DNA from: Quatrionicoccus australiensis
Lineage (GTDB): Bacteria > Pseudomonadota > Gammaproteobacteria > Burkholderiales > Rhodocyclaceae
DNA length: 64,000 nt
Direction of reading: 5' to 3'
Assembly: GCF_020510425.1 (NCBI RefSeq)
Contig: NZ_JAHBAH010000001.1
Location: 1,717,001-1,781,000 of the forward strand
The position numbers were made by a program, and so were the translations under genes. Each line of letters opens with the position of its first letter. Position 1 is the first letter of the stretch. Of this stretch, positions 45,180-55,808 are shown piece by piece. Under the pieces are notes generated by a model. The model saw only the letters and a list, made by a program, of their open reading frames with translations. It searched no databases and was not told the DNA's origin.

Positions 45180-45205
45180 TTTTCCAGCGGTCGACCGCTG
45201 GAAAA
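45180..45205. repeat. 26-bp perfect palindrome between rph and rdgB
   Basis: Each half reads TTTTCCAGCGGTC and its reverse complement follows with no spacer (centre at TCGA). It can form a hairpin in RNA or be a dimer-binding site. A T run (TTTTT) lies 5 bases on, so weak termination is possible although rdgB follows in the same direction. Confidence 0.6.
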
Positions 45206-45229
45206 GGCACTTTTTCCGCTACCTGAACC

Positions 45230-45817
45230 ATGAAAAAACTCGTCCTCGCCTCCAACAACGCCAAGAAGATGAAAGAACTCAACGCGCTGCTCGCGCCGCT
45301 CGGCTTCGAGGTCATCGCGCAGGGCGAGCTCGGCATCCCGGAAGCGGAAGAGCCGCACTGCACCTTCGTCGAGAATGCGCTGGCCAAGGCGCGCCATGCG
45401 TCCAAGCTGTCCGGCCTGCCGGCCCTCGCCGACGATTCCGGCCTGTGCGTCGCGGCGCTCGGCGGCGCGCCCGGCGTCTATTCGGCACGCTATGCCGGCG
45501 AGCCGAAATCGGATGCGCGCAACAACGAGAAACTGTTCGCCGAACTCGGCAGCAACCCGGACCGTCGCGCCCATTTCGTCTCGGTACTGGTCCTCGTCCG
45601 CCACGCCGACGACCCGCAACCGCTGATCGCCGAAGGCGAATGGCACGGCGAAATCCTGCCCGCCTCGCGCGGCGATGGCGGCTTCGGCTACGACCCGCTG
45701 TTCTTCGTGCCGGCCTTCGGCCAGACCGCGGCCGAACTCGATGCCGACACCAAGAACAGTGTCTCGCATCGCGGCCAGGCCATGCAGAAGCTGATCGAGC
45801 GGCTGCCGGCGCTCTGA
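45230..45817 (+). CDS. rdgB: XTP/dITP diphosphatase RdgB
   Basis: Hydrolyses non-canonical purine triphosphates to prevent their incorporation in DNA. The 195 residues show LVLASNNAKKMKELNALL at the start, FVENALAKARHASKLSGLPA, ADDSGLCVAALGGAPGVYS and GDGGFGYDPLFF. It follows rph, a common pairing, and precedes hemW. Confidence 0.97.
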   Translation: MKKLVLASNNAKKMKELNALLAPLGFEVIAQGELGIPEAEEPHCTFVENALAKARHASKLSGLPALADDSGLCVAALGGAPGVYSARYAGEPKSDARNNEKLFAELGSNPDRRAHFVSVLVLVRHADDPQPLIAEGEWHGEILPASRGDGGFGYDPLFFVPAFGQTAAELDADTKNSVSHRGQAMQKLIERLPAL

Positions 45818-45910
45818 CCCGGCCAGCGGTCGACGCCCCGAAAACCGCAAAAACTGAACTTCCGGGCGCGCTGACCGCTCTCTGTCCGATTGCCCCATTC
45901 CGGAAAGCCC

Positions 45911-47116
45911 ATGGCCCGCACCATTCCCATTTTTGCCCAAAAAGCGGTGTCGACCGCCCAGGCGCTCGAATTCCGCGTCTCGCCGCCGCTCGCGCTCTAC
46001 GTGCATGTGCCGTGGTGCGTGCAGAAATGCCCCTACTGCGACTTCAACTCGCATGAGGCCAACGGCGAGATTCCCGAACGGCAGTACGTCGACGCGCTGA
46101 TTGCCGACCTGCAATCCGCCCTGCCGCTGATCTGGGGCCGGCCGGTGGTCAGCGTCTTCTTCGGCGGCGGCACACCCAGCCTGCTCTCGCCGGCGGCCGT
46201 CGACGAACTGATCACCGCCTTCCGCACCCTCGCCATGCTGGCGCCGGAAGCCGAAATCACGCTCGAAGCCAATCCCGGCACGGTGGAAGCGGAGAAATTC
46301 GCCGGCTTTCGCGCTGCCGGCGTCAATCGCCTGTCGCTCGGCATCCAGAGCTTCAACGAAGGCCATCTCAAGGCGCTCGGCCGCATCCACGATGCCGGCG
46401 AAGCGAAACGCGCCGCGCAACTGGCCGGCGAGCATTTCCCCGCCTTCAATCTCGACCTGATGTACGGCCTGCCCGGCCAGACGCTGGAGCAGGCGCTCAG
46501 CGACGTCGATACAGCGCTATCTTTCAAGCCCAGCCATCTCTCGTGCTACCAGCTGACCCTGGAGCCGAACACCCGCTTCGCCGCCTTCCCGCCCGAACTG
46601 CCGGAAGGCGACACCTGTGCCGACATGCAGGATGCGATCGAGGCAAAGCTCGCTGCCGCCGGCTTCACGAATTACGAAACCTCGGCCTTTGCCCAGCCCG
46701 GCCGGCAATGCCGCCACAACCTCAATTACTGGTATTTCGGCGACTACCTCGGCATCGGCGCCGGCGCCCACTCCAAACTGACGCTGCACGACCGCGTGCT
46801 GCGCCAGATGCGCTGGAAACACCCCAAGGCCTATCTGGAAAACATCGCCAGCGGCAATCCGGTGCAGGAATCGAACGAAGTCGCCGCCACCGACCTGCCC
46901 TTCGAATTCATGATGAACGCCCTGCGCCTGGCCGACGGCTTTCACCCAAGCCTGTTCGAAGCGCGCACGGCGCAACCGCTCGGCCTGATCCTGCCGCAAC
47001 TGAAAGCGGCGGAAGCCGAAGGACTGCTTGAGGTCGGCCCGGAAAAGATTGCGCCGACGCTCAAGGGACGGCGCTTTTTGAATGTGTTGCTGGAGCGGTT
47101 TCTGGAACGGGAATAG
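45911..47116 (+). CDS. hemW: Radical SAM haem chaperone HemW
   Basis: The 401-residue protein has the radical-SAM cluster motif CVQKCPYC (CxxxCxxC) near residue 37 and the HemW/HemN-like signatures VVSVFFGGGTPSLLS and LEANPGTVEAEKF. HemW binds haem and inserts it into targets and is often misnamed HemN. The start is at MARTIP with GGAA six bases upstream; a TTG seven codons earlier is possible. Last gene of the kinase-PP2C-rph-rdgB-hemW run. Confidence 0.95.
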   Translation: MARTIPIFAQKAVSTAQALEFRVSPPLALYVHVPWCVQKCPYCDFNSHEANGEIPERQYVDALIADLQSALPLIWGRPVVSVFFGGGTPSLLSPAAVDELITAFRTLAMLAPEAEITLEANPGTVEAEKFAGFRAAGVNRLSLGIQSFNEGHLKALGRIHDAGEAKRAAQLAGEHFPAFNLDLMYGLPGQTLEQALSDVDTALSFKPSHLSCYQLTLEPNTRFAAFPPELPEGDTCADMQDAIEAKLAAAGFTNYETSAFAQPGRQCRHNLNYWYFGDYLGIGAGAHSKLTLHDRVLRQMRWKHPKAYLENIASGNPVQESNEVAATDLPFEFMMNALRLADGFHPSLFEARTAQPLGLILPQLKAAEAEGLLEVGPEKIAPTLKGRRFLNVLLERFLERE

Positions 47117-47166
47117 GCCGGATCGCGGCCAGCCCGGACGTTATGACAGTCACCAAACCGAGAAAA

Positions 47167-47919
47167 TCAATCGTTTGAAGGTGGCAAACCTTCCTTGAAC
47201 GAAACCAGCTCTCTCACGTCGCTGAAATAGCGCACTCCGGCAGGATCAAAGCGCTCCTTGACATACTTGACGTAATTTTTTGTCTCGGGCGAGTACCACA
47301 CCGCTTCGTAAATACGACCGGTCACAGTCGTCTCGCCTGCCTTTTTCGCAGCAGTGACAGTCACAACCTGGTTCGCCGTCATCTGCGTTTGCTGGGACGA
47401 GGAAACAGCAGGGGGCCTGGTTTCAGTCCAGTTACCTTCCGCCTCGATTTTCCAGGCCTTGAACTTACCGGCGGGGACATCAACATTCTCCATGCCAACA
47501 ACCTGATAAAGCAGATTCGAACTCCTTGATTTGAAACTCTCGCTCCCCAAGTTTTCCTTTTCCTCCAGTTCGACCTTCCAGTCCTTCCCCGTTTTCAGCG
47601 GAAAATCGAGCGGTCTCGCAACGATGGTTTCTTTACCATTCACACTCTTGGCAACACTCCAGTCATGGGCCGCCATCAATTCAACCGGGGGACGCGCCAA
47701 ACCCACCTGGGCAACTGAATAATAGATTCGTGAGGGAGTGACGCGTGAAACATCCAACTGGAAGCGGACTTGTTTCCAGCCATCCTTGGCTGTTTGCAGC
47801 GTCTGCTGAAAGAGCCATGAATCGCCAACACGGATTTGCGGCTGGCTAACCGATTGGGCCATGACCAGCGCCGAAGAAATTGGCAAGAACAGGAGAAAGC
47901 AAAGGGCACGCAGCAACAT
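47167..47919 (-). CDS. Exported protein of unknown function
   Basis: The 250-residue protein has a signal peptide (MLLRALCFLLFLPISSALVMA, cut near residue 21) and a beta-rich mature part with VDVPAGKFKAWKIEAEGNWT and EAVWYSPETKNYVKYVKERF. The latter resembles periplasmic proteins that end in a YS..TK.YVKYV block. No catalytic motif is visible. Base composition is more AT-rich than neighbours. GAGG lies 6 bases before the ATG. I do not recognise a family with confidence. Confidence 0.75.
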   Translation of the reverse strand: MLLRALCFLLFLPISSALVMAQSVSQPQIRVGDSWLFQQTLQTAKDGWKQVRFQLDVSRVTPSRIYYSVAQVGLARPPVELMAAHDWSVAKSVNGKETIVARPLDFPLKTGKDWKVELEEKENLGSESFKSRSSNLLYQVVGMENVDVPAGKFKAWKIEAEGNWTETRPPAVSSSQQTQMTANQVVTVTAAKKAGETTVTGRIYEAVWYSPETKNYVKYVKERFDPAGVRYFSDVRELVSFKEGLPPSND

Positions 47920-48014
47920 TTAATGCCTCGAGAATATTAATGACCGCAACATTCTAAATCGGCCGTTCATATTTGGCATATTCATATCTTCTCGAATCGG
48001 CCAGATTCCGCCCC

Positions 48015-48051
48015 AAAAACAAAAAAGCCCCGCCATTCCGGCGAGGCTTTT
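48015..48051 (-). terminator. Intrinsic terminator of the yidB-like gene
   Basis: On the minus strand an imperfect 12-bp stem (AAAAGCCTCGCC / GGCGGGGCTTTT, one G-U pair) with a 5-base loop is followed by a T-rich TTGTTTTTG. It lies 19 bases after the stop codon. Confidence 0.85.
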
Positions 48052-48069
48052 CGGGTCTGGCAAACCAAC

Positions 48070-48477
48070 TCAGCTGAACAGCTTGCCCTTGAGCAGATCC
48101 AGTCCCTGCGCCAGCAAGTCGCCGCCTTGCGGGACTTCACCGTTCGGGGTCAGTTGATCGACGACCTGCGGCAGCATGGAAGCGAGGCCGCCCGAGATCT
48201 GCTCGTTCGACATGCCGAGTTTGGCGGCGAGATCCTGCAGCGTCGAGTTGCCGAGCACGGACTGGATCTGCTCGGCCGAGATCGGCAGGTTCTGACCGGT
48301 CGACACCCAGGAATTGACGATTTCCGCCAGGCCGCCCTGCTGGAAGGACTGAACGAGACCGCCCAGGCCGCCGGTTTGCGGGTTGTTGACGAGTTGCAGC
48401 ACCGTTTCCAGCAAGGCATTGCCGCCGCCGGACTGGCCGCCGGAGAGCGCACCAACTACCTGATCAAATAAGCCCAT
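48070..48477 (-). CDS. YidB family (DUF937) protein
   Basis: The 135-residue protein starts MGLFDQVVGALSGGQSGGG, has Gly-rich linkers and SVLGNSTLQDLAAKLGMSNEQISGGLA, typical of YidB/DUF937 proteins. The fold is helical; the function is not known. GGAG precedes the ATG. It stands as a single-gene unit. Confidence 0.85.
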   Translation of the reverse strand: MGLFDQVVGALSGGQSGGGNALLETVLQLVNNPQTGGLGGLVQSFQQGGLAEIVNSWVSTGQNLPISAEQIQSVLGNSTLQDLAAKLGMSNEQISGGLASMLPQVVDQLTPNGEVPQGGDLLAQGLDLLKGKLFS

Positions 48478-48584
48478 GACTGTTGCTCCAATGAATGATT
48501 GTCAGGGCATGCTAGCCGATCAACATGACGGGAAATGTGAAAATTTGCGAACATTCCCCGTCCATCCGACGGCGTTCCCGGCGC

Positions 48585-50260
<1,676 letters not shown>

Positions 50261-50264
<4 letters not shown>

Positions 50265-50665
50265 GCGGAATTCTTTTCCTGGGGATTGAGGTCGCCGTCG
50301 ACGTAGAACCAGCGCCCGTCCTCGCGGACGAAGCGACTGATTTCATAGAGGCGGTAGCCGCGCCCGCCGATGCGGTAGCGGGCGATGAATTCGACGACGG
50401 CGTGATTCTCGTCGATCACCTGGTGGCGCTTGATGTTGAGGCCCAGCCATTTCGTGCCGTCGTCGCTCAGATCGAGTTCGGGCGGGCGCGTCGAGGCGTG
50501 CCAGCTGCTCAGCAGATAAGGTTCCAGGCTGAGCACGTAGGCGCTGTAACGCGAGCGCATCAGCGCTTCGGCGGTCGGGGCATTTTCGGCCCCGGCGTGC
50601 AGTGGACCGCAACAGGCCGCGTAGGGCTTGCCACTATTGCAGGGACAAGCCGCTGCCGGCTTCAT
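50261..50665 (-). CDS. YchJ family SEC-C metal-binding protein
   Basis: The 134-residue protein begins with the SEC-C zinc motif CPCNSGKPYAACCGPLH and continues with the YchJ domain (RSRYSAYVLSLEPYLLSSWH, WLGLNIKRHQVIDENHAVVEF). Its function is unknown. It overlaps rdgC upstream and the ABC-F gene downstream by 4 bases each (ATGA). Confidence 0.9.
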
Positions 50666-51579
50666 GGCGTGTCGACGACTTCGCCGCCCAGAGCTTCAAC
50701 GATTTGCGGCAGGAAACGCGCGAATTCGCCGGTCATCAGCGCGAAATCGGCATCGAACTGCTCGTCGGCGCGCTCGGCGCTCTTCTCGGCTTCTTCCTTC
50801 AACAGGTCGAGGAAGGCGAGGCGCTTGATTTCCAGCTTTTCGCCGAGCACGAAGGAGATGCGGTCGTCCCAGGTCAGGGCCAGCTTGGTCGGCAGCTTGC
50901 CGCTCGCCAGGTGGGCCTTGATCTCGCCGGCAATCTCGTCGCCGTCGAGCGGATGCTTGACGTAACGCACCGCCGATTTTTCCTCGCCGGCCGCCTTCAG
51001 TTCGCAGTCGCGGTCGATGGTGAAACCGGCCGGGACGTCGCCGCCGGCCAGCCAGTCGGCCATCACCGTCTGCGGCGAAAGCTTGGTGTGGAGCATGCTG
51101 AGCGGGAACTCGTCGAGGCAGTGACGCAGGTGCTCGATGACTTCCTCAGCCTTGGCCGGGCTGGCGGCATCGACGCAGAACCAGCCGTTCTGCGGATCGA
51201 TCCAGACGAAGGTGGTGCGGCGGCGCGTGAAGGCGCGCGGCATCAGCTCTTCGGTAACGCGCTCGCGCAGTTCCTTGAGCTGCTTGCGGCCCGGCGCGTA
51301 ACCCTGCTGCGCCTCGATCGCTTCGGCGCGTTCCTTGACTTCCTCATTGACCACCGAGGACGGCAGCAGGCGCTGCTCGACCGAGAGGGCGATCATCCAC
51401 TGCCGACCGAGCGAAAAGACCAGCGCGCCGTCGCGGCGCGGCGACACCCAGCCGCGACTCATCGGCTGGTTGCTCGGGCATTTCACGAAGGGGCCGCGCG
51501 CCAGCAATTCCTCGAACTTGGCGAGATCGATATTCCACGGCGTCGGCAGCCGGTAAACCTGAAGATTCTTGAACCACAT
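50662..51579 (-). CDS. rdgC: Recombination-associated protein RdgC
   Basis: The 305-residue protein begins MWFKNLQVYRLPTPWNIDLA and forms the ring-shaped RdgC fold that binds DNA and inhibits RecA. The start at MWFKNL is supported by the family N terminus; a longer frame has no coding sense. Part of the run thiS-thiG-trmB-ORF-rdgC-ychJ-ABC-F. Confidence 0.95.
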   Translation of the reverse strand: MWFKNLQVYRLPTPWNIDLAKFEELLARGPFVKCPSNQPMSRGWVSPRRDGALVFSLGRQWMIALSVEQRLLPSSVVNEEVKERAEAIEAQQGYAPGRKQLKELRERVTEELMPRAFTRRRTTFVWIDPQNGWFCVDAASPAKAEEVIEHLRHCLDEFPLSMLHTKLSPQTVMADWLAGGDVPAGFTIDRDCELKAAGEEKSAVRYVKHPLDGDEIAGEIKAHLASGKLPTKLALTWDDRISFVLGEKLEIKRLAFLDLLKEEAEKSAERADEQFDADFALMTGEFARFLPQIVEALGGEVVDTP

Positions 51580-51595
51580 GACAGTATTGATGCTT

Positions 51596-51871
51596 TCAAA
51601 AAAGTTTGCTGATCGCCTGCTGTTCACGCAGGGCGAGTTTTTCCAGGCCTTTGACGACTTCGGCAGAGGCCCCCTGGCGTGCCGCATGCGCGAGAAAATC
51701 GCTCAGCGCCGGCATGAGCGGCGCCTCCGATTCCCGCCAGACGGCGTTGAATTCCTGCTTGCTACGGCGGTTGACCGTCAGCCGGCCGCTTTTCATCGGC
51801 ACCAGGCGAACGTTTTCGCCGTCGTGACGAATCACGATGGCAAGTTCGGCCTGGGCGTTGCGGACCAGCAT
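51596..51871 (-). CDS. Small conserved-looking protein, function unknown
   Basis: The 91-residue protein reads MLVRNAQAELAIVIRHDGEN at the start, then KSGRLTVNRRSKQEFNAVWRE and ends in a helix (VKGLEKLALREQQAISKLF). No domain is recognised. It lies 6 bases after trmB and 16 before rdgC, so it is part of the same transcript. Confidence 0.7.
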   Translation of the reverse strand: MLVRNAQAELAIVIRHDGENVRLVPMKSGRLTVNRRSKQEFNAVWRESEAPLMPALSDFLAHAARQGASAEVVKGLEKLALREQQAISKLF

Positions 51872-51877
51872 GCCGGC

Positions 51878-52669
51878 TTAACGCTTCCGGAAGATGACGT
51901 CCCAGACCCCGTGTCCGAGACGCAGACCGCGATTCTCGAACTTGGTCAGCGGCCGGTATTCCGGACGCGGGGCGAAGCCGGCCAGGCCTTCGGCGCGGTC
52001 TGCCTCGATCGCGGCAGCCAGCGCAGCGGTCGACGGACCGGAAACGCTGTTTTCCAGGCTGGCTTCGCGGCCGAGCACGTCGAGCATCTGCAGCGCGTAG
52101 TTTTCCCAGTCGGTGGCGCAGTGGAAATAGCCGCCCGGCTTGAGGCGCGAGGCGAGCAGCGCGACAAACGGCGACTGGATCAGGCGGCGCTTGTTGTGGC
52201 GCGTCTTGTGCCAGGGATCGGGAAAGAAGATATGGACGCCGTCGAGCGAGCCTTCCGGCAGCATATCGCGCACCACTTCCACGGCATCGTGCTGGCAGAT
52301 GCGCAGGTTGGTCAGACCGCGTTCGGCGATCTGCTTGCACAGCGCGCCGACGCCCGGCACATGCACTTCGACGCCGAGGTAGTCGTTGTCGCGATTGGCA
52401 TCGGCGATCCTGGCGGTGGTTTCACCCATGCCGGTGCCGATTTCGAGGATTTTCGGGTTATTTCGGCCGTAGACCGCTGCCAGGTCGATTTGCTGTGGCG
52501 CATAGACGATGCCGATCTTCGGCATCATGTCGGCGTAGTAGTTTTCCTGCGCAGATGACATGCGGCCGGCGCGGCGCACGTAGCTCTTGATATGACCGTG
52601 GCCCTCGCGGCCCTCGGTGTAGGTGCCGTCGCCTTCGACGGCAGGTTGAATCAGGGGGGTATCGCTCAT
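51878..52669 (-). CDS. trmB: tRNA (guanine-46-N7)-methyltransferase TrmB
   Basis: The 263 residues show the SAM motif [17 protein letters not shown] (about 93-109), [37 protein letters not shown] and the typical ending [18 protein letters not shown]. It makes m7G46 in the variable loop of tRNA. The ATG overlaps thiG by 4 bases. Confidence 0.96.
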   Translation of the reverse strand: MSDTPLIQPAVEGDGTYTEGREGHGHIKSYVRRAGRMSSAQENYYADMMPKIGIVYAPQQIDLAAVYGRNNPKILEIGTGMGETTARIADANRDNDYLGVEVHVPGVGALCKQIAERGLTNLRICQHDAVEVVRDMLPEGSLDGVHIFFPDPWHKTRHNKRRLIQSPFVALLASRLKPGGYFHCATDWENYALQMLDVLGREASLENSVSGPSTAALAAAIEADRAEGLAGFAPRPEYRPLTKFENRGLRLGHGVWDVIFRKR

Positions 52670-53448
52670 GAGCCGATCAGTCCGGTGGTCGGCGACGAAG
52701 GGTCGGCCGAGTAGTATTTGCGGGCCATGCGGCCGGCCAGGAAAGCCTCGCGCCCGGCCTCGATGCCCTTTTTCATGGCGCTGGCCATGAGGACAGGGTT
52801 TCTGGCGTGCGCGATGGCGGTATTCATCAGGACGCCGTCACAACCGAGTTCCATGGCGATGGTGGCGTCCGAAGCGGTGCCGACGCCGGCATCAACGATG
52901 ATCGGCACCTTGGCGTTATCGATGATCAGGCGCAGGTTCCACGGATTGACGATGCCCATGCCGGAGCCGATCAGCGAGGCGAGCGGCATCACCGCGACGC
53001 AGCCGATGTCTTCGAGCATCTTGCACTGAATGGGATCGTCGGCGCAGTAGACCATGACCTCGAAACCTTCCTTGACCAGGGTTGCCGCGGCCTTGAGGGT
53101 TTCCGGCATGTTCGGGAAAAGATTGGTCGGGTCGCCGAGGACTTCGAGCTTGCACAGCGGGTGGCCGTCGAGCAGTTCGCGCGCCAGACGCAGCGTGCGC
53201 ACCGCGTCGTCGGCCGTGTAGCAGCCGGCGGTGTTGGGCAGGATGGTGAATTGCGACGGCGGCACGGCATCGAGCAGATTCGGCTGGCCGGCGTCCTGGC
53301 CGATATTGACGCGGCGCACCGCGACGGTGACGATCTCGGCGCCGGAAGCATCGAGCGCGGCGCGGGTTTCGGCAAAATCCTTGTACTTGCCGGTGCCGAC
53401 CAGCAAGCGGGAACGGTAGGTCTTACCGGCAATAGTCAGTTGGTGCAT
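52666..53448 (-). CDS. thiG: Thiazole synthase ThiG
   Basis: ThiG builds the thiazole phosphate of thiamine from DXP, ThiS-thiocarboxylate and dehydroglycine/iminoacetate. The 260 residues show [37 protein letters not shown], and [31 protein letters not shown]. It follows thiS after 104 bases and overlaps trmB. Confidence 0.97.
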   Translation of the reverse strand: MHQLTIAGKTYRSRLLVGTGKYKDFAETRAALDASGAEIVTVAVRRVNIGQDAGQPNLLDAVPPSQFTILPNTAGCYTADDAVRTLRLARELLDGHPLCKLEVLGDPTNLFPNMPETLKAAATLVKEGFEVMVYCADDPIQCKMLEDIGCVAVMPLASLIGSGMGIVNPWNLRLIIDNAKVPIIVDAGVGTASDATIAMELGCDGVLMNTAIAHARNPVLMASAMKKGIEAGREAFLAGRMARKYYSADPSSPTTGLIGS

Positions 53449-53552
53449 TTTTTTAGGATCCAGTTATTAGCGATTAGCTGCTAGTGATTGGTCAAGCGGT
53501 TGGTCTGCGGCGCGATTACTCGATCCTAACAGCTCACCGCTCGGTCCTCGCC

Positions 53553-53756
53553 TCAGCCGCCACCGACGGCAACGACGATTTCGAGCTGGTCGCCGGCCAC
53601 CAGGGAGGTCGTCGCGTGCTGGCTTTTCGGGACGATTTCGCCGTTGCGCTCGATGGCGATGCGCTTGCCGGCGTAGCCGAGCGCCTCGACAAGGCCGGCC
53701 ACGCTCAGCGGGGCGGGAAACTGGCGGCTTTCGCCATTGATCTTGAGTTCGAACAT
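53553..53756 (-). CDS. thiS: Sulfur carrier protein ThiS
   Basis: The 67-residue ubiquitin-like protein ends in GG (VVAVGGG) whose thiocarboxylate donates sulfur to ThiG. Its N terminus is MFELKINGESRQFPAPLSVA. The 53449-53552 gap to thiG shows no gene. Confidence 0.92.
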   Translation of the reverse strand: MFELKINGESRQFPAPLSVAGLVEALGYAGKRIAIERNGEIVPKSQHATTSLVAGDQLEIVVAVGGG

Positions 53757-53760
53757 CGGG

Positions 53761-54531
53761 CTATTTTAACAAGCTGCGCGGCTTTCTCGGCGCGCTTGTG
53801 AACAGTCGGTCATACAGCCAGTTGGGCAACAGGCGCAGCACTTTGGCGACAACACCCATCTGCCAGGGAATCACCGTGTAAGTCGTGCCGCGCGCGATGG
53901 CTGCCGCGAAACGCTCGGCCGCCTGTGCCGCCGGCAGCAAAAAAGGCATTTTGTAGGGGTTGACCGCTGTCATCGGCGTCGCGATGTAGCCGGGCGCAAT
54001 GGTCACCACCTTGATGCCGTAGGGCCGCATTTCCAGGCGCAGGCTTTCGAGATAGGCGATCGCCGCCGCCTTCGAGGCCGAATAGGCTTCCGCCCCCGGC
54101 AGGCCGCGAATGCCGGCGACCGAGGCAATGCCGACCAGGCGCGCCCCACTTCCGGCCGCCTTGATGGCCGGGATGAAGGGCGCGAAGGTCGCCGCCATGC
54201 CGAAAACATTGATGTCCATGACCCGCCTGAACACCGCGAGGTCTTCTTCGCATTCGCTCAGCGTGCCGGCCGAGACGCCGGCGCTGGCGATCACGATGTC
54301 GGGCGCACCGAAACGCTGCAGGAAATCGGCAGCCGCCGCATGCAGGGCGGGCGCGTCGGCCACATCGAGCGGATAGCAGGCATGCCGGCCGCCAAGACGG
54401 GCGTTGAGCGCCGCCAGGCTATCGCCACGCCGGGCCGCGAGACCGAGCGTGGCGCCTTGTGCGGCGTAGTAAACGGCAAGCGCCTCGCCGATACCCGACG
54501 AGGCGCCCGTGATGAAGACTTTCAGGGACAA
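53761..54531 (-). CDS. Short-chain dehydrogenase/reductase
   Basis: The 256-residue SDR has the NAD(P) motif VFITGASSGIGEALA near residue 5, NVFGMAATFAPFIPA, and the catalytic Ser (SVAGIRG), Tyr and Lys in AEAYSASKAAAIAYLESLRLEM. The C terminus looks membrane-facing. It starts at a TTG immediately after the dsbA stop (TAATTG), so it is translationally coupled. Substrate unknown. Confidence 0.88.
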   Translation of the reverse strand: MSLKVFITGASSGIGEALAVYYAAQGATLGLAARRGDSLAALNARLGGRHACYPLDVADAPALHAAAADFLQRFGAPDIVIASAGVSAGTLSECEEDLAVFRRVMDINVFGMAATFAPFIPAIKAAGSGARLVGIASVAGIRGLPGAEAYSASKAAAIAYLESLRLEMRPYGIKVVTIAPGYIATPMTAVNPYKMPFLLPAAQAAERFAAAIARGTTYTVIPWQMGVVAKVLRLLPNWLYDRLFTSAPRKPRSLLK

Positions 54532-55176
54532 TTATTTCTTGCCGGACTTCTCGGCACGCGCCTTGACCACCAACTTGTCGGCAATCGCCAGGGCTTCATT
54601 GAAGTCACGTCCGCCGACCTGATACTTGCCTTCGATGACCAGGGTCGGGACACCGCTGATCTTGTACGACTGGGTCATCTGCTCGGCGCGCTTGAGCTTG
54701 CTCATGACGCCGAAGGAAGCGTAGGCCTCGCTGAACTTCTTCTGATCGACGCCCTTCTTGACCACCCACTCGAGCATCACCTTGTCGTCGAACAGACTGA
54801 CGCGCTCCTGGTGAATGGCCTTGAAGATGTCGGCTTCGAGGCGCGCCTGGTCACCGGTGATTTCCAGCGCGTAGAAGAGCTTGGCAACATTCGCCCAGGC
54901 AGCACGCCCAAAGCTGACCGGCACCTTCTTGACGACCACATCGCCCGGCTGCCTGGCCACCCAGGCGGCCAGCAGCGGATTGAAATCGGCACAGTGCGGG
55001 CAACCGTAGCTGAAGAACTCGAGCACTTCGATCTTGGCAGAATTCTCCGTCGGCTGGGCCGGGACGATGGGCGTGTAATCGCTGCCGGCGGTCTGCGCAA
55101 AGGCAGAGCTGGCGACGGTCAACGCCGTACCAAAGGCAAAAATGGCGGCAACGAAACTGCGGCGGGCAAGACTCAT
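54532..55176 (-). CDS. dsbA: Thiol:disulfide interchange protein DsbA
   Basis: The 214-residue periplasmic oxidant has a signal peptide (cut after AFA, residue 27), the active site CPHC (59-62) in EVLEFFSYGCPHCADF, and the cis-Pro loop SGVPTLVI. It introduces disulfides in exported proteins. AAGGAG precedes the ATG. It follows the SPOR gene by 3 bases. Confidence 0.95.
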   Translation of the reverse strand: MSLARRSFVAAIFAFGTALTVASSAFAQTAGSDYTPIVPAQPTENSAKIEVLEFFSYGCPHCADFNPLLAAWVARQPGDVVVKKVPVSFGRAAWANVAKLFYALEITGDQARLEADIFKAIHQERVSLFDDKVMLEWVVKKGVDQKKFSEAYASFGVMSKLKRAEQMTQSYKISGVPTLVIEGKYQVGGRDFNEALAIADKLVVKARAEKSGKK

Positions 55177-55179
55177 GCG

Positions 55180-55800
55180 TTACTCCTTGTTTTTGGCAAG
55201 TTGGGCGTCGATGCCAGCTTTGGCAAGATCGGCGCGGGTTTTGTTCAATTCATCGATCTTCGTATAGGGGCCAACCCGGACGCGATACAGGGTCTTGTCC
55301 TGGATCATCACCTGCTGGATGACAGCCTCCACCCCCATAAACGCGAGCTTCGCCTTTTGGTTGTCAGCATCCTGTGCCGTGCTGAAGGAACCGGCCTGCA
55401 GGAAGAGCGGCGTCTTGCTCTCCTTCGACTCTTCCTTCTTCGCTTCGTCCTTCTTGGGCTCTTCCTTCTTCGCCTCCGGCTTGGCGGCCTTGTCCGGCAC
55501 GGCGTCGGCCTTGCCGGGCAGGATGTCGTAGAACTGGAAGCGTTTTTCCGGAATCGGATCACCCGGCTTGCCGGGCAAGGCCATCGGCTCGACCGGCTTG
55601 CCGGCGGCGGCAACCGGCTCCGGCCTGGTCGGCGCCGGCCCCTTGTTGGCAAAGGGCAGCGGCGACTTGTTCATGTACCAGACCACCCCGGCCGCAACAG
55701 CCACCCCGAGCACCAGGCCGATGAACATGCCGACCAGCGTACCGCCGCCGGATTTCTTCTTGGCCGGCTGGTTGCGGCGGGATTTCATATCGCGACTCAT
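55180..55800 (-). CDS. SPOR domain membrane protein
   Basis: The 206 residues comprise a basic N terminus, one membrane helix (LVGMFIGLVLGVAVAAGVVWYM, about 22-43), a Pro/Lys/Glu-rich linker with a long KKEEPKKDEAKKEESK run, and a SPOR domain (LQAGSFSTAQDADNQKAKLA, VRVGPYTKIDEL). SPOR domains bind septal peptidoglycan lacking stem peptides, so a cell-division role (FtsN/DedD-like) is likely. AAGGAAAA precedes the ATG. Confidence 0.92.
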   Translation of the reverse strand: MSRDMKSRRNQPAKKKSGGGTLVGMFIGLVLGVAVAAGVVWYMNKSPLPFANKGPAPTRPEPVAAAGKPVEPMALPGKPGDPIPEKRFQFYDILPGKADAVPDKAAKPEAKKEEPKKDEAKKEESKESKTPLFLQAGSFSTAQDADNQKAKLAFMGVEAVIQQVMIQDKTLYRVRVGPYTKIDELNKTRADLAKAGIDAQLAKNKE

Positions 55801-55808
55801 GTTTTTCC

